A DNA stretch of 64,000 nt from Oenanthe sinensis (lineage: Eukaryota; Streptophyta; Magnoliopsida; Apiales; Apiaceae). A program made the translations under genes and the position numbers. The DNA lies in NCBI GenBank assembly GCA_028671895.1, contig JAPMAC010000197.1, positions 7,171,501 to 7,235,500 of the forward strand. The letters run 5' to 3'. Under the pieces are notes generated by a model that was not told the origin of the DNA, searched no databases, and saw nothing but the letters and a program-made list of their open reading frames with translations. Below, in pieces: positions 1 through 10,264 of the stretch. The first letter of the stretch is position 1, and every line of letters starts with the position of its first letter.

Positions 1-744
1 TATCCCTTGATTTCGTAAGAAATATTGTTGTCTCTCACTATAGAGCACAAGGGTCATAAGTTAGTTATTTCTTGTCTATATTATATATATAATATTCGGC
101 TATACTATATATATTGATCTTGCCTATTTCGATTTTTAGTATATATATATAGTTGGTCTTGTTTGCGATTTATATATACACGAGCTTTAATCTTCTCTTC
201 TTTTCTCGTATATATAAAGAGTGAACTAAACTAAGTGAGTTAGTAGTCTTTCTTTCTCCTTAGTTGGTTGTTAATATTCTTAATTTATTTAAGGATTAAA
301 TACAACACCTATTTACTTTAATTCCGAGTCGAAGCTACTTTGTATAAGTCGATATATACGACATAAGCAAAAGGCTTCCTTGTTGAGTTTTAGTATCTAA
401 ACCAAGCTCTTATTACGAGTTTGAGTCGATTAGTATAAATCTTATATAGAGATATAAGCTAAAGACTCATCGAATATTTGCAAGGTAACTCACTTTTATT
501 TTGAGTTGAGTTTTTGTGTATAAGTCGAGGTACGACATAAATATAAATACTCCTTGATTTATAAAGTGTAAGAAATCAACTCACACGTCGAGTCTTATTT
601 TCGTGAGTTTGGTTTATGTTGTTTTAAAGGCCATAGGTTAGTTATATTATTATTTGTCAAGGCCTTTAATAACAAAGTAGATAGAAAACGTACTTGATCA
701 CATTCAAGTCAAAAATATTTGGTCTATATCTTGACCTTATATTC
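1..744 (+). mobile_element. Outer Copia-type LTR, left part (start lies before the window)
   Basis: AT-rich sequence with no ORF. It is read as the left part of a + strand LTR that resumes at 14458, because the element at 745-14452 interrupts it with a TATTC duplication on both sides. Positions about 310-620 contain loosely repeated segments of the type gagtcga...ataagtcga...acataa, which is a degenerate tandem repeat. The start of this LTR and its internal region are not visible, so its identity rests on the 3' end at 15705. Confidence 0.55.
740..744. repeat. Target-site duplication TATTC, left copy
   Basis: TATTC immediately precedes the left LTR. The same five bases follow the right LTR at 14453-14457. 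A 5-bp duplication is normal for LTR-element integrase. Confidence 0.95.
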
Positions 745-2232
745 TGTTAGGTCCAAATGATTGTAGAAGGGGGGGGGGTTGAATACAATCTTTAATAAAT
801 ATTAGAATCTGTTTCGGATAATTTTTGATTAAACAATTTAAATTATTATCACGAAATAATAATCAAAGAAACACAGTTCAAGTAAAATACTTATATTAAA
901 CTTGAGGTGGGTTACAAGATTAAATCAGAAAATATTCACTAATTTAGCTCTTAAAATTCTAGAGAGATTTTGACATTAAATGCTCTTGAATTTTTGTTTA
1001 AGCCGAATAGAATGTTAATAGAAGTGTTTTTATCTACTGATCTAATCTGGTATTTATAGGCAAATTCAGGCTTGGGAGACTTTTTCTGCTCGGGGAGACT
1101 TTTTCTCCTCGGGGAGACTTTTCTTTGGCTGGAAGACTTTCTCTTTGGGAGACTTTCTGGCTCGGGGAGACATTTCTGGCCTTGGAAGACTTTTAAATAA
1201 AAGGAAGACATTTAAATAAAACAGGGAGACTTTTTAATTAAACTCGGGGAGACTTTTGAAAAGTCTTCCCGAGAAAATCTTCTGCCGACCTGCTTTGATA
1301 TATTGATATGTTTATCTTCTGTCTTTTCCTTTATTTCTTTCTTCCTTTTCTTTTTTTTTTTTTGATTTCTTTTTAATTAAAACTCTGGGAGACTTTTTGA
1401 AAAGTCTCCGGGAGACTTTTCAAAAGTCTTCCCGACAAATCAATCTGGCCGACCTGAAATGTATATTGATATGTTTATCTTCTGTCTTTGTTTTCTTTTC
1501 ATTTTAATTTAAATTCTATTTGATTTATTAAATATCTTATACATTAAATTAATTCTTTTTGAATTAATCTAAGTAATTAGGATACATAATAAATTATCTT
1601 TTTGATAATAGAATTAAATTAAAGTCTTCTTCATTCTAAAATAATTCTAAATTAATTAATTTCTTAATCAATTTAAGAAATAAATTAATTCTGATTGAAT
1701 TAATTTACCAATTAAATTAACTAAATAATTTAATCAATTAATAGAGAATTAAATTAAAGTCTTGACTCCACAGCTGTTGATGATATAACTTTAAATCTTC
1801 TGTCTTCTCACCAATGTCTGTAGCTGACCATTTCTTCTGTAATAAAGAACCTTCTTTGTATTTTGCCAACACTCTGTGTACTGTCTGGTTCACGAGTGAT
1901 TCACAACAAATAAAATTCTTCACTTAACTTTTATAATGGTTCACTTCCGCTCCTTCTGACTTGACTATTTTTGTTGTCTCACAAATTGAAATCTTCTGAC
2001 CCTTGAGCTTCTTCAAACTTAAATACTCCACTGAGGCGTGATCAATTAAATTGAGCTTCTTTCAATGCAGTACTACTTCAAGTCTGTAGATTGACTTAGA
2101 TCTTCTTTTTCTTGTCAGATAATACATGCTGAAGATTCCTGTGATAGATAATATATTTACTTACAAATTATCTATGTTTGAGTTGAGTTGCCATCTCTCT
2201 AAACAAATAGGCTTCTAAACATATGCCTTTCA
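745..2232 (-). repeat. 3' LTR of element 1
   Basis: A 1488-bp direct repeat of 12970-14452. Positions 1048-1440 hold the GGGGAGACTTTT motif array. TATAAATA lies at 1051-1058 on the minus strand. The short ORFs inside (for example 951-1211 and 1738-1923) recur in the other LTR but look like by-products of the repeats. Confidence 0.95.
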
Positions 2233-2243
2233 ATCTCCCCCTA
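2233..2243 (-). promoter_or_regulatory. Polypurine tract of element 1
   Basis: The minus strand reads AGGGGGAGAT and abuts the 3' LTR. It primes plus-strand DNA synthesis. About 240 bp of untranslated sequence separates it from the stop codon of the third ORF. Confidence 0.88.
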
Positions 2244-2480
2244 TTTGTTTGTTAAACAATAACAAGCAAATCACTAGAGGATAACTCAACTAACAAACAA
2301 GAAAAAGATATAACAATAAAACTTGTAAATAAACAAACTTAGTTCTGGTTTATATTAAACATTTCCAGATTCAAACATTAATGATAAATACAAGATAGTT
2401 GTTCCTCTAGACTGAACAAATAGCACAGATTTCTATCTTGATCTATCCTAGTTCTAGTAACAAAAGATGTTAACATTTCT

Positions 2481-5400
2481 TCAAATCTGATCATCTTGAG
2501 ACTGTATTTCACCTTCTTCTGCTTCTTCAACTCCAACAATAGGTGTGCGTGGTTCTGGTTCAGGTACTGGCTGAGAGCTTCCAGAAACCCCATACGCCTT
2601 GTTTTGTTCTGATATAGAAAGTCTATACAAAACTTCATTATCAAGAGGATCATGTGGAATTGAAGTTGGTTGCTTGAACTCTTCTAGTCCTTTCCATTGC
2701 TTGTAAAAATCAATATCTTTAGACATACAGTAGTCTTGGATATAATCAGCAGCAACTGATTTAGCTTGACTTTGAAATCCTTCAGACCGTAGCATTTTCT
2801 CTACGTCTATTAAGTAGTTCAAAGGATATCCAGTCATAGACTCTGAATTAAGACGAATTATTTGATATCGATTATTTTTCACAAACCTTACTTCATAAGG
2901 TTCAGGTATGATTTCTGGACTCCTTAGAGTAGCAAAGTCTCGAATGTGATCTCGGAGTATTTCATTCATCTCTGAACTTCTTTTTACTTTACACAGCATA
3001 ACCCATAACTCAGAGGGTGTTCTTGTTCTGAAGAAGTCCAATGAAACTTTGTAGAAACCATAATTATCAAGATGAATTATGATATGCCAGCCATCTATAT
3101 TTACTTCAACTGTGATATACCTGATCTCTAGCTTTAATGCAGCCATGTAAAGATCTACAGTTGTATTAGCAGTGAATAGTTCACCTATCATGCCGAATAC
3201 CTCTCTGTCTTGATATGTGCCAATCTGAGGTTGATCCATGATCATTCTAGCTTGATCCCATTTTGGTCCAAACTTTCTTTTAATGTCTTCCCTCTTGGCA
3301 GTGATTGCAGCATCACATAGCTTTTGCTTTTGTGCAGCTGCTTCCTTGTTCTCCTTGGATTTAACTTGTAGGAGAGCCTTAAGCTTATCAAGCTTGTCTT
3401 TTCTTGCTTGAGCTTCATTTTGCATTTCAAGAATCCTTGTATCTAACTCAAAGTTTTTCTCTATGGATTCTTCTTGAAATCTTCTAAGTTCTTCATCTAG
3501 CTCAGCATTTCTTTCTGTTTCATCAGAGAAAAAAAATTCTCTGTCAAACTCACCTGTTTCAGCATCACCAAAATTTGATTTTCCAGGAGTTTGTTGTTCT
3601 GGTTCAAAGAAAGAAAAATCTTGTTCTGCTGCATAGTAAGATTGATCTGACTTGTATTGATCTGTAGCAGCTTCTTGTATTGTGTCATCTTCTTGTATTG
3701 TGTCATGCATTTTCTCTTTTCCTTTGACTGGAGCTTTTTCTTGTACCTTCTCCCCCTTAGTTGAGGGATCCTTGACTGAAGTCCCTTCAAAGAATTGTTG
3801 TTGTTCTGGGATATGTCTAGTTCCAGACTTTACCATGTTGTAGACATGCCTCAAACCTTCATTCAGCTGATCTATGCCTCTTTCAATCATTGCAAATCTT
3901 GAGGAATTAAGAGCATTGTACTGATGATAATCATTTTCTAGCACATCGATACGATTTGAGATCTTATTTATCTCTGTGAGATTATCAGCAATTTGAATTT
4001 GATTCTGTCTTAAGTCCTTGATATCAGCTGCTATAACACCTTGCGTTTGATTCACATCATTTGTTTTGAGAAGCACAGTTGCCTTTACTTCTTCAAGATC
4101 CTTTCTAATAAGAGAAAACTGATTTGTAACTGGATCTGAAGAATTTTGAGCATTGACTTGAGCTCGAAGTTGTGCATTTTCTGCTTTCAGTGCATCCATC
4201 TGTTGTTGAAAGGACAGTAACATATTTTGCATCTCACTTTCTGTGCCTGTGTGTGCACTCATTTTTCCTATTTGTAAGAGTGTTTCACTCACCTCACGTG
4301 TAGGTGTATCACACAGTGTTTGCCTTTCTTCGCTCGTGTTTAACTCAAAATCCGAGCCTTCAGATGTACCTGCAGTATAGATCACCAAAGCCCCTGCATG
4401 AGAGGTCACTGGCGGTGCAATGGAACTTTGCAAGTTCCAATCCTCAATAAAGTCTTGCGTTTCTTTTGGAATAGAAAACTGAGTTGCCTCAGGGTAAGAC
4501 TCAAAGAGTTGCTGATCATCTTGAGATGATGAGTAGATCTTTTCAGATTCCGGATATGATCCATCCGGGGAGGTAGGCAAGGATCTAGGAATCAGCGAGA
4601 GATCCAAGTTTCCTCCTAAAGCCTGTGAAGGCACTTGATGTTGTGAAGCATCATGTTCTACCATTACTAGGGTAGATGAAGTACCAAGCATTTGCTTCTT
4701 CTGTGGAGCAGGAATCAAGTCTTCTTCACTCCATAACTGTGTATGTTTTCTCTTCTGTGTTTGGGAGAGAGATTGTGATGACGAAGTAGCAGTGTATGGA
4801 TCTAAGACCTGTGTCAGAGACTGTTGGATTTCAGACTCATGATCTATCCTAATAGCCACTGGGGGCTTAACACTGATATAATTTAAGTCAAGATTTAAGT
4901 CAAAATTCACAATAGAAGAATTCCTTACCTGAGTACTTACTGGAGCAGATGCAATTGGTTCTGCTTGAGCATGATGTTCTTCAAGTTGTCCAACTTGTTC
5001 TGGTTGAACTTGTTCATCTTCATCTTCACTTAGAGGAGCAGGAATCATTTGTAGAGGTCCTGCATCAAACACTGGTGCTGGTGCTTGATTTTGTTGTTGA
5101 TGAATGAATTGAGCCATGTATGGTGTATAAATTACAGGAACACCTGGTAGTTTGTTTGCCTTCGACAACCTTGTAAAAAGATTTCTTTGTGTGGAAAGCG
5201 ATCTTACTATAGGTGAATTGTTAAATAACACTTTGTGTTCATTAGTTAGCTTGTCATTCAAAAACAAGGTCAGAAATCTTGGATAGTAGCAATGAACTGT
5301 ATGATCTTCTGTAAGACTTCTGCTTGAAAAAGTACCCATTTTCCTGATTATCTCTTTCAAAATTAATTTCCCAAAATTTATTCTCCGGTTATGTGTCACA

Positions 5401-5900
5401 GCAAATCCTATGTTTTGTAAAAGCAGAGGAATGTTGTGAAAACTATTCTTCAGACATGGAGAAAATACCTTGGCCAGTGTATCAAAGATGTAGTCCCACT
5501 CACTTACCAGATGAGTCTTGGACAGTCTAACCATATTAAATTCACCTTGATACTGGATAGTTTGAAAGAATTCTATCAGCTCCTGTGATGTTGGTAGTGG
5601 ATCAAAGTTGTCTGTTGGAAAGCCTAGAATCCTGTTTACATCAATATCTGTTACCCAGTAATCTCTTCCTCTTACTTTGAATGCGAAGCGAGTTGACGTG
5701 CTGGTTGAGCAATTAACAGCTGTAGAGTAGAGAGCCTTCAGTGGATCAATCTTCAGAACAGGGTCCAGGGTTATTGAAGTTCCGATCATAGGATGCTCAT
5801 TGAGAAATCGAATCCAGGGAATGAATCTGGGTTCTGGACATCTTGTAGGATCAAAGTACCCTACATAGTTAGTCTTGCAGATTTCAAAGACAGCGGCCAT
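2481..5900 (-). CDS. Third (env-position) ORF of the Sirevirus, 1139 aa
   Basis: Lies downstream of pol, where SIRE1-type elements carry an envelope-like gene. Its function is not established. Residues 1-265 form a globular-looking domain resembling the plant 'putative transposon protein' domain seen in several retroelements. Residues 275-545 are low complexity, rich in Q/S/P/E, with two LxLxL motifs (DLNLDLN at 334-340, LDLSL at 432-436) and a KRK cluster near 383. Residues 555-690 and about 795-870 look like coiled coils. A second folded domain covers about 875-1065, and the tail is acidic. I see no signal peptide or convincing transmembrane segment, so an envelope role is doubtful; a nuclear or scaffold role fits as well. 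The ATG at 5900 sits 10 nt after a candidate splice acceptor. Intact. Confidence 0.9.
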   Translation of the reverse strand: MAAVFEICKTNYVGYFDPTRCPEPRFIPWIRFLNEHPMIGTSITLDPVLKIDPLKALYSTAVNCSTSTSTRFAFKVRGRDYWVTDIDVNRILGFPTDNFDPLPTSQELIEFFQTIQYQGEFNMVRLSKTHLVSEWDYIFDTLAKVFSPCLKNSFHNIPLLLQNIGFAVTHNRRINFGKLILKEIIRKMGTFSSRSLTEDHTVHCYYPRFLTLFLNDKLTNEHKVLFNNSPIVRSLSTQRNLFTRLSKANKLPGVPVIYTPYMAQFIHQQQNQAPAPVFDAGPLQMIPAPLSEDEDEQVQPEQVGQLEEHHAQAEPIASAPVSTQVRNSSIVNFDLNLDLNYISVKPPVAIRIDHESEIQQSLTQVLDPYTATSSSQSLSQTQKRKHTQLWSEEDLIPAPQKKQMLGTSSTLVMVEHDASQHQVPSQALGGNLDLSLIPRSLPTSPDGSYPESEKIYSSSQDDQQLFESYPEATQFSIPKETQDFIEDWNLQSSIAPPVTSHAGALVIYTAGTSEGSDFELNTSEERQTLCDTPTREVSETLLQIGKMSAHTGTESEMQNMLLSFQQQMDALKAENAQLRAQVNAQNSSDPVTNQFSLIRKDLEEVKATVLLKTNDVNQTQGVIAADIKDLRQNQIQIADNLTEINKISNRIDVLENDYHQYNALNSSRFAMIERGIDQLNEGLRHVYNMVKSGTRHIPEQQQFFEGTSVKDPSTKGEKVQEKAPVKGKEKMHDTIQEDDTIQEAATDQYKSDQSYYAAEQDFSFFEPEQQTPGKSNFGDAETGEFDREFFFSDETERNAELDEELRRFQEESIEKNFELDTRILEMQNEAQARKDKLDKLKALLQVKSKENKEAAAQKQKLCDAAITAKREDIKRKFGPKWDQARMIMDQPQIGTYQDREVFGMIGELFTANTTVDLYMAALKLEIRYITVEVNIDGWHIIIHLDNYGFYKVSLDFFRTRTPSELWVMLCKVKRSSEMNEILRDHIRDFATLRSPEIIPEPYEVRFVKNNRYQIIRLNSESMTGYPLNYLIDVEKMLRSEGFQSQAKSVAADYIQDYCMSKDIDFYKQWKGLEEFKQPTSIPHDPLDNEVLYRLSISEQNKAYGVSGSSQPVPEPEPRTPIVGVEEAEEGEIQSQDDQI

Positions 5901-5910
5901 TTTACTTTAT

Positions 5911-5940
5911 CTGCGTAACAAACAATGTAATTTATTAGAA
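5911..5940 (-). promoter_or_regulatory. Candidate 3' splice site before the third ORF
   Basis: Minus strand: TTCTAATAAA (branch A at 5935), then TTTGTTACGCAG with AG at 5912-5911, 24 nt downstream. Ten nucleotides later lies the ATG of the third ORF. Branch, T-rich stretch and CAG are all as expected for a plant acceptor. It offers a route to a subgenomic mRNA for an ORF that lies over 1 kb downstream of pol. Confidence 0.5.
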
Positions 5941-7003
5941 AATAAATAGAACAGGTGAAATTAAATAAGTGATCAAAAATTTTATAATTGTTTCTAAACC
6001 CATTAATCAGTTAAATTTAGAAGAAGAAGAAAAAAACTGATTAAGATTTAGTAAATAACTAATTGACAAAAAAAACTTACACACACAATTTGTTTAATAG
6101 AGAGAAAAATTTGCAAGAGTTTGATTGGGTTTGGCAATTAAAAACGGAATAAAATAGGATTAGATAGGATTAGAGAATGAAAACTGAACATATATATATA
6201 GGAAAAGTCTCGGGGAGACTTTTGAAGGTCGGGAAGACCTTTCAAAAATCTCGGGGAGACTTTTGAAGGTCGGGAAGACCTTTCAAAATCTCTCAGAGAC
6301 TTATTAAATAACAAAAAAACATTAAATAAATAAATAAAAAAGATTCGGGGAGACATTGATAGATCACGGAGACTTTTAAAATGTCTCGGGGAGACATTTT
6401 AAATTCTCGGGGAGACTTTTAATTTTGAGCAGAAATTTTTTTTTTTAAAATTGAAATAAAGGTCTCTCCTGATTTATTTTATTTTAAATAAACTAGTATA
6501 TAACATATATAATATAATATATATAAACAAAACTCGGGGAGACATTTTGAATATCTCGGGGAGACTTTTTCAAAAGTCTCTCTGAGAATCAAAAGTCTTC
6601 CCGAATTACATATATGTATATATTAAACACAAAATATAATATATATATATATATAATTCGAAATATTTTTAATAATATACTAAAATATAATAACACAAAA
6701 TATTGAATTATACTAATAATAACTAAACTTAAATATTTGATTATTTTCTCATAAAAATAATTTTCACCAAAATTCTAACTTGTAAAATTTTGATTAAATT
6801 ATTTTAAAGATAATAATCTAAGATTACAATATAGTAGAATACAACCAAAAAATAGATAAAATAAAATATTATAATAATTTACACTAAATACACGTTCGAG
6901 AATTAGAATTTAGTAAAATAAATTCACAAGTGTTATGACAAATATTCACATAACAAACACTTGTAATTTTATTTAAGAACATAATGCAGATATGAACTGG
7001 GAT
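5941..7003 (-). other. Non-coding spacer between pol and the third ORF, with motif array
   Basis: About 1.06 kb of AT-rich sequence with no credible ORF. Positions 6204-6605 repeat the LTR motif family: tctcggggagacttttgaa paired with gtcgggaagacctttcaaaa, twice in a row, then three more copies. The remainder is TA-rich low complexity (6640-6660). Confidence 0.8.
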
Positions 7004-10000
7004 TCAAGATGAAGAACTATTCAACATCCCAAGTTCACCAACCAACCTGGTGAATGTGGATTCATCCAGTGGCTTAGTAAAAATATCTGCAGTCTGTTCT
7101 TCTGTGGGTACAAAGTGTAATTCCACAGTACCATTCATAACATGTTCTCGAATAAAATGATACCTGATATCTATGTGCTTTGTCCTCGTGTGCTGTACAG
7201 GGTTGTTGGAGATTGCAATGGCACTTGTGTTATCACATAAAATAGGAATTTTATTTAACACAAAGCCATAATCTCTTAGTTGATTTCTTATCCATAAGAT
7301 CTGAGCGCAACAGCTTCCTGCAGCAATGTACTCAGCCTCTGCTGTAGAATTGGAAACTGTTTGCTGTTTCTTGCTGTACCAGGAAATCAATCTTCTCCCT
7401 AGGAATTGACAGCTCCCTGAGGTGCTCTTCCTATCAACAACACTACCTGCATAATCAGAATCTGTATATCCTATTAGATTAAAACCAGATTCTTTAGGGT
7501 ACCAGATACCAAGATTAGGTGTACCCTTAAGATATCTTAAGATTCTTTTCACAGCAACAAGATGAATATCTCTAGGATCCGCTTGGAACCTTGCACATAT
7601 ACAAGTGGCATACATAATATCTGGTCGGCTTGCAGTTAGGTAAAGTAGAGATCCAATCATACCTCTGTAGCTTGTGATGTCTACCTTTATTGAGTTTTCA
7701 CATAATCCAAGCTTGACAGCTGTAGATGAGGGAGTCCTTGCAGATGCTGAATCTTCCATGTGATACTTCTTTAGAAGTTCTTTAAGGTACTTGGACTGAC
7801 AAATGAATATTCCATCTATTCTTTGACTCACTTGAAGTCCAAGGAAGAATTTCAGCTCTCCCATTAAGCTCATCTCATACCTACTCTGCATTAACTTAGC
7901 AAACCTCTTGCACAAGTTATCATTAGAAGACCCAAATATTATGTCATCAACATATACTTGTACCATTATCAGATCATTATTGTGTTTCTTATAAAATAAA
8001 GTTTTATCTATGACTCCTCTAACAAAAGCATTTTCAAGAAGAAATTCAGAAAGAGTGTCATACCATGTTCTGGGTGCTTGTTTGAGACCATAGATAGCCT
8101 TGAAAAGAAAATATACAAAGTCCATGTGATCTGGATCTTCAAAACCTGGGGGCTGTTGTACATATACCTCTTCAGCTAACTTTCCGTTCAGGAATGCACT
8201 CTTCACGTCCATTTGATAAACTTTAAAATTGGTGTGAGCTGCGAATGCCAGAAACATCCTGATAGCCTCAAGTCTTGCAACTGGAGCGTAGGTTTCATCA
8301 TAATCAATTCCTTCAGCTTGGGAATAACCTTTTGCAACCAGTCTGGCCTTGTTTCTTATTACAATGCCATCTTCATCCAACTTGTTTCTGAATACCCATC
8401 GTGTGCCAATTACAGTCCTGTCCTTAGGTCTGGGTACCAGTTTCCAAACTTCTTGAGATTCAAATTGATTGAGTTCATCTTGCATAGCAATTACCCAATC
8501 AGGATCAGACAGTGCTTCTTCTATTTTCTTAGGTTCCATTTCAGATAGAAACCCAGAATAATTGCATTGATTCTGTGTAGCACCTCTTGTTCTAACACCA
8601 ACATCTGGATCACCAATGATCAGCTCAAAAGGATGAGCTCTACTCCAAATTCTCTGACTTGGCAGATTAGATCTTGATGATTCGCCTTGAATTTCATTGT
8701 GATGTTGTGTTTGATTTGCTGATCCTTCATTTCCTCCCCCTGAGTTGCTGCTAGGATCTCTTGATGAATCTCCTTGTGTGTTAGGGGTATCTCCAGAGTT
8801 TCCACTGTTTCCACCACTAGCACTTGGATCATCAACATTATTATCATTGTTGTTTCCTGTTGCAGCCTCATGTTCGTTTTCATCATCTGAGTGTGAGTCT
8901 GACATATTGTTGAACTTAAGAGTTTCAGATGGATCATCATTTTGGATGTTAGGGAATTTTGTGTCATCAAAAGTTACATTGACACTTTCTTTGACATGAT
9001 GTTGATCAATAATATACACCCGATAAGATCTTCTAGAATAACCAACAAAAATAGCTTCTAGAGCTTTAGCCTCGAACTTTCCAATACGTTCTTCTCCATC
9101 TTTAAGTACAAAGCATTTAGCACCAAATACATGAAAGTACTTGAGCGTTGGTTTCTTGTTGGCCATTATTTCGTAAGGTGTCTTCATTAAGTCCTTGTTG
9201 ATCAGAGTCCGATTCTGGGTATAACATGCAGTATTTACAGCTTCAGCCCAAAAGTACATTGGAAGCCTTGATTCATTCAACATAGTTCTTGCAGCTTCAA
9301 TTAATGTACGATTCTTCCTTTCTACAACTCCATTCTGTTGCGGAGTTCTAGGTGCTGAGAATTGTCTTGTTATTCCCTTTTCAACACAAAAGTCATTCAG
9401 AACTGCATTCTTGAATTCAGTTCCATTGTCTGACCTTATAGCTCTAACTGGAAGTTTCGAATCCAACTCAATCATTTTTATATGATCAATCACCATTTGA
9501 GGAGTTTCATCCTTTGAGTGTAGGAATAAAACCCATGTATACTTTGAGTAGTCATCAACAATCACCAAGGCATATCTTTTATGTGACATTGACATTACAT
9601 TAACTGGACCAAATAAATCCATGTGAATTAATTGCAGTGGTTCAGTAATACTAGATATGTCAGTGCTTGGATGTGATGCTTTCTTTGCTTTCCCTTTCTG
9701 ACATGCCTCACAAAGTCCTTCTTGTGTGAATTCCAATTGAGGCAGTCCTCTCACTAATTCTCTTTTGACTAGAGAATTCATAGATTTGAAATTAAGGTGT
9801 GAGAGTTTCTTGTGCCATAGCCAACTTTCATCTGACGAAGCTTTAGCATAAAAACAATTGACTTCATCTCTGCAACCTGAGTTCAGATCGGCTACGAACA
9901 AGTTTCCTTTCCTTACTCCCTGAAGAGCAAGCTTTTCATCCTTCTTGTGAGAAATCAAACACATCTCCTTCATGAAGTTCACTGTGTATCCCTTGTCACA

Positions 10001-10246
10001 AAACTGACTGATACTCAGAAGATTGTGTTTGAGACCTTCCACGAAAGATACATTATCAATGACGACATTGCCAGCTTCTAAACAGCCATATCCCTTAGTC
10101 ATACCCTTGCTGTCATCTCCAAAGGTAACTACTGGGCCAGCTCTCTCAACAACATTTGATAGCAGGGCTCTATCTCCGGTCATGTGTCGTGAGGATCCAC
10201 TGTCGAGAATCCAAATAACCCGGTTCACCTGTTTTACACCCTGCAA
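7004..10246 (-). CDS. pol: Pol polyprotein (protease, integrase, RT, RNase H) of element 1
   Basis: 1080 residues, open throughout. Aspartic protease motif DSGSSRHMTG is at residues 15-24. Integrase follows: a zinc-binding HHCC region (about 145-190), and a core with DLFGP, RSDNGTEF near 270 and NGVVERKNRTL. The reverse transcriptase catalytic motif YVDDIIFGS is near 763. RNase H has TDSDYAG near 927, and the typical Copia tail ADIFTKPL is near 1055. The frame opens at 10246 with TTG, not ATG, directly after TGA TGA; the upstream gag is in the same frame and ends at TAA. Pol therefore needs stop-codon readthrough, a shift around the stops, or splicing (see the candidate acceptor at 10241). 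No inactivating lesion is visible, so this enzyme set could also serve related defective copies. Confidence 0.95.
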   Translation of the reverse strand: MQGVKQVNRVIWILDSGSSRHMTGDRALLSNVVERAGPVVTFGDDSKGMTKGYGCLEAGNVVIDNVSFVEGLKHNLLSISQFCDKGYTVNFMKEMCLISHKKDEKLALQGVRKGNLFVADLNSGCRDEVNCFYAKASSDESWLWHKKLSHLNFKSMNSLVKRELVRGLPQLEFTQEGLCEACQKGKAKKASHPSTDISSITEPLQLIHMDLFGPVNVMSMSHKRYALVIVDDYSKYTWVLFLHSKDETPQMVIDHIKMIELDSKLPVRAIRSDNGTEFKNAVLNDFCVEKGITRQFSAPRTPQQNGVVERKNRTLIEAARTMLNESRLPMYFWAEAVNTACYTQNRTLINKDLMKTPYEIMANKKPTLKYFHVFGAKCFVLKDGEERIGKFEAKALEAIFVGYSRRSYRVYIIDQHHVKESVNVTFDDTKFPNIQNDDPSETLKFNNMSDSHSDDENEHEAATGNNNDNNVDDPSASGGNSGNSGDTPNTQGDSSRDPSSNSGGGNEGSANQTQHHNEIQGESSRSNLPSQRIWSRAHPFELIIGDPDVGVRTRGATQNQCNYSGFLSEMEPKKIEEALSDPDWVIAMQDELNQFESQEVWKLVPRPKDRTVIGTRWVFRNKLDEDGIVIRNKARLVAKGYSQAEGIDYDETYAPVARLEAIRMFLAFAAHTNFKVYQMDVKSAFLNGKLAEEVYVQQPPGFEDPDHMDFVYFLFKAIYGLKQAPRTWYDTLSEFLLENAFVRGVIDKTLFYKKHNNDLIMVQVYVDDIIFGSSNDNLCKRFAKLMQSRYEMSLMGELKFFLGLQVSQRIDGIFICQSKYLKELLKKYHMEDSASARTPSSTAVKLGLCENSIKVDITSYRGMIGSLLYLTASRPDIMYATCICARFQADPRDIHLVAVKRILRYLKGTPNLGIWYPKESGFNLIGYTDSDYAGSVVDRKSTSGSCQFLGRRLISWYSKKQQTVSNSTAEAEYIAAGSCCAQILWIRNQLRDYGFVLNKIPILCDNTSAIAISNNPVQHTRTKHIDIRYHFIREHVMNGTVELHFVPTEEQTADIFTKPLDESTFTRLVGELGMLNSSSS

Positions 10247-10264
10247 TCATCAAATGAGTTAGGA
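10241..10264 (-). promoter_or_regulatory. Candidate 3' splice site and branch point before pol
   Basis: Minus strand: TCCTAACTC (branch-like CTAAC, A at 10259), then TTTGATGATTGCAG with AG at 10242-10241, an 18-nt spacing. Splicing here would remove all three stops (TAA, TGA, TGA) between gag and pol. Joined to the GTGAGT donor at 12682, the five gag codons run in frame into GGT GTA AAA of pol. This is inference; no transcript is available. Confidence 0.45.

Noticed and set aside
765..780. Run of G near the edge of element 1 LTR as a possible quadruplex
   Set aside because: A single G run cannot form an ordinary intramolecular quadruplex alone; its length differs between LTRs as expected for a homopolymer.
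951..1211. 86-codon Lys/Ser/Pro-rich ORF in the LTR of element 1 (and its copy at 13175-13435)
   Set aside because: It is the translation of the GGGGAGACTTTT repeat array. It overlaps the TATA region and is duplicated only because LTRs are duplicated.
8620..8970. Opposite- and same-strand alternative ORFs inside pol, gag and the third ORF of element 1
   Set aside because: They are shadows of long functional frames and have low-complexity translations.
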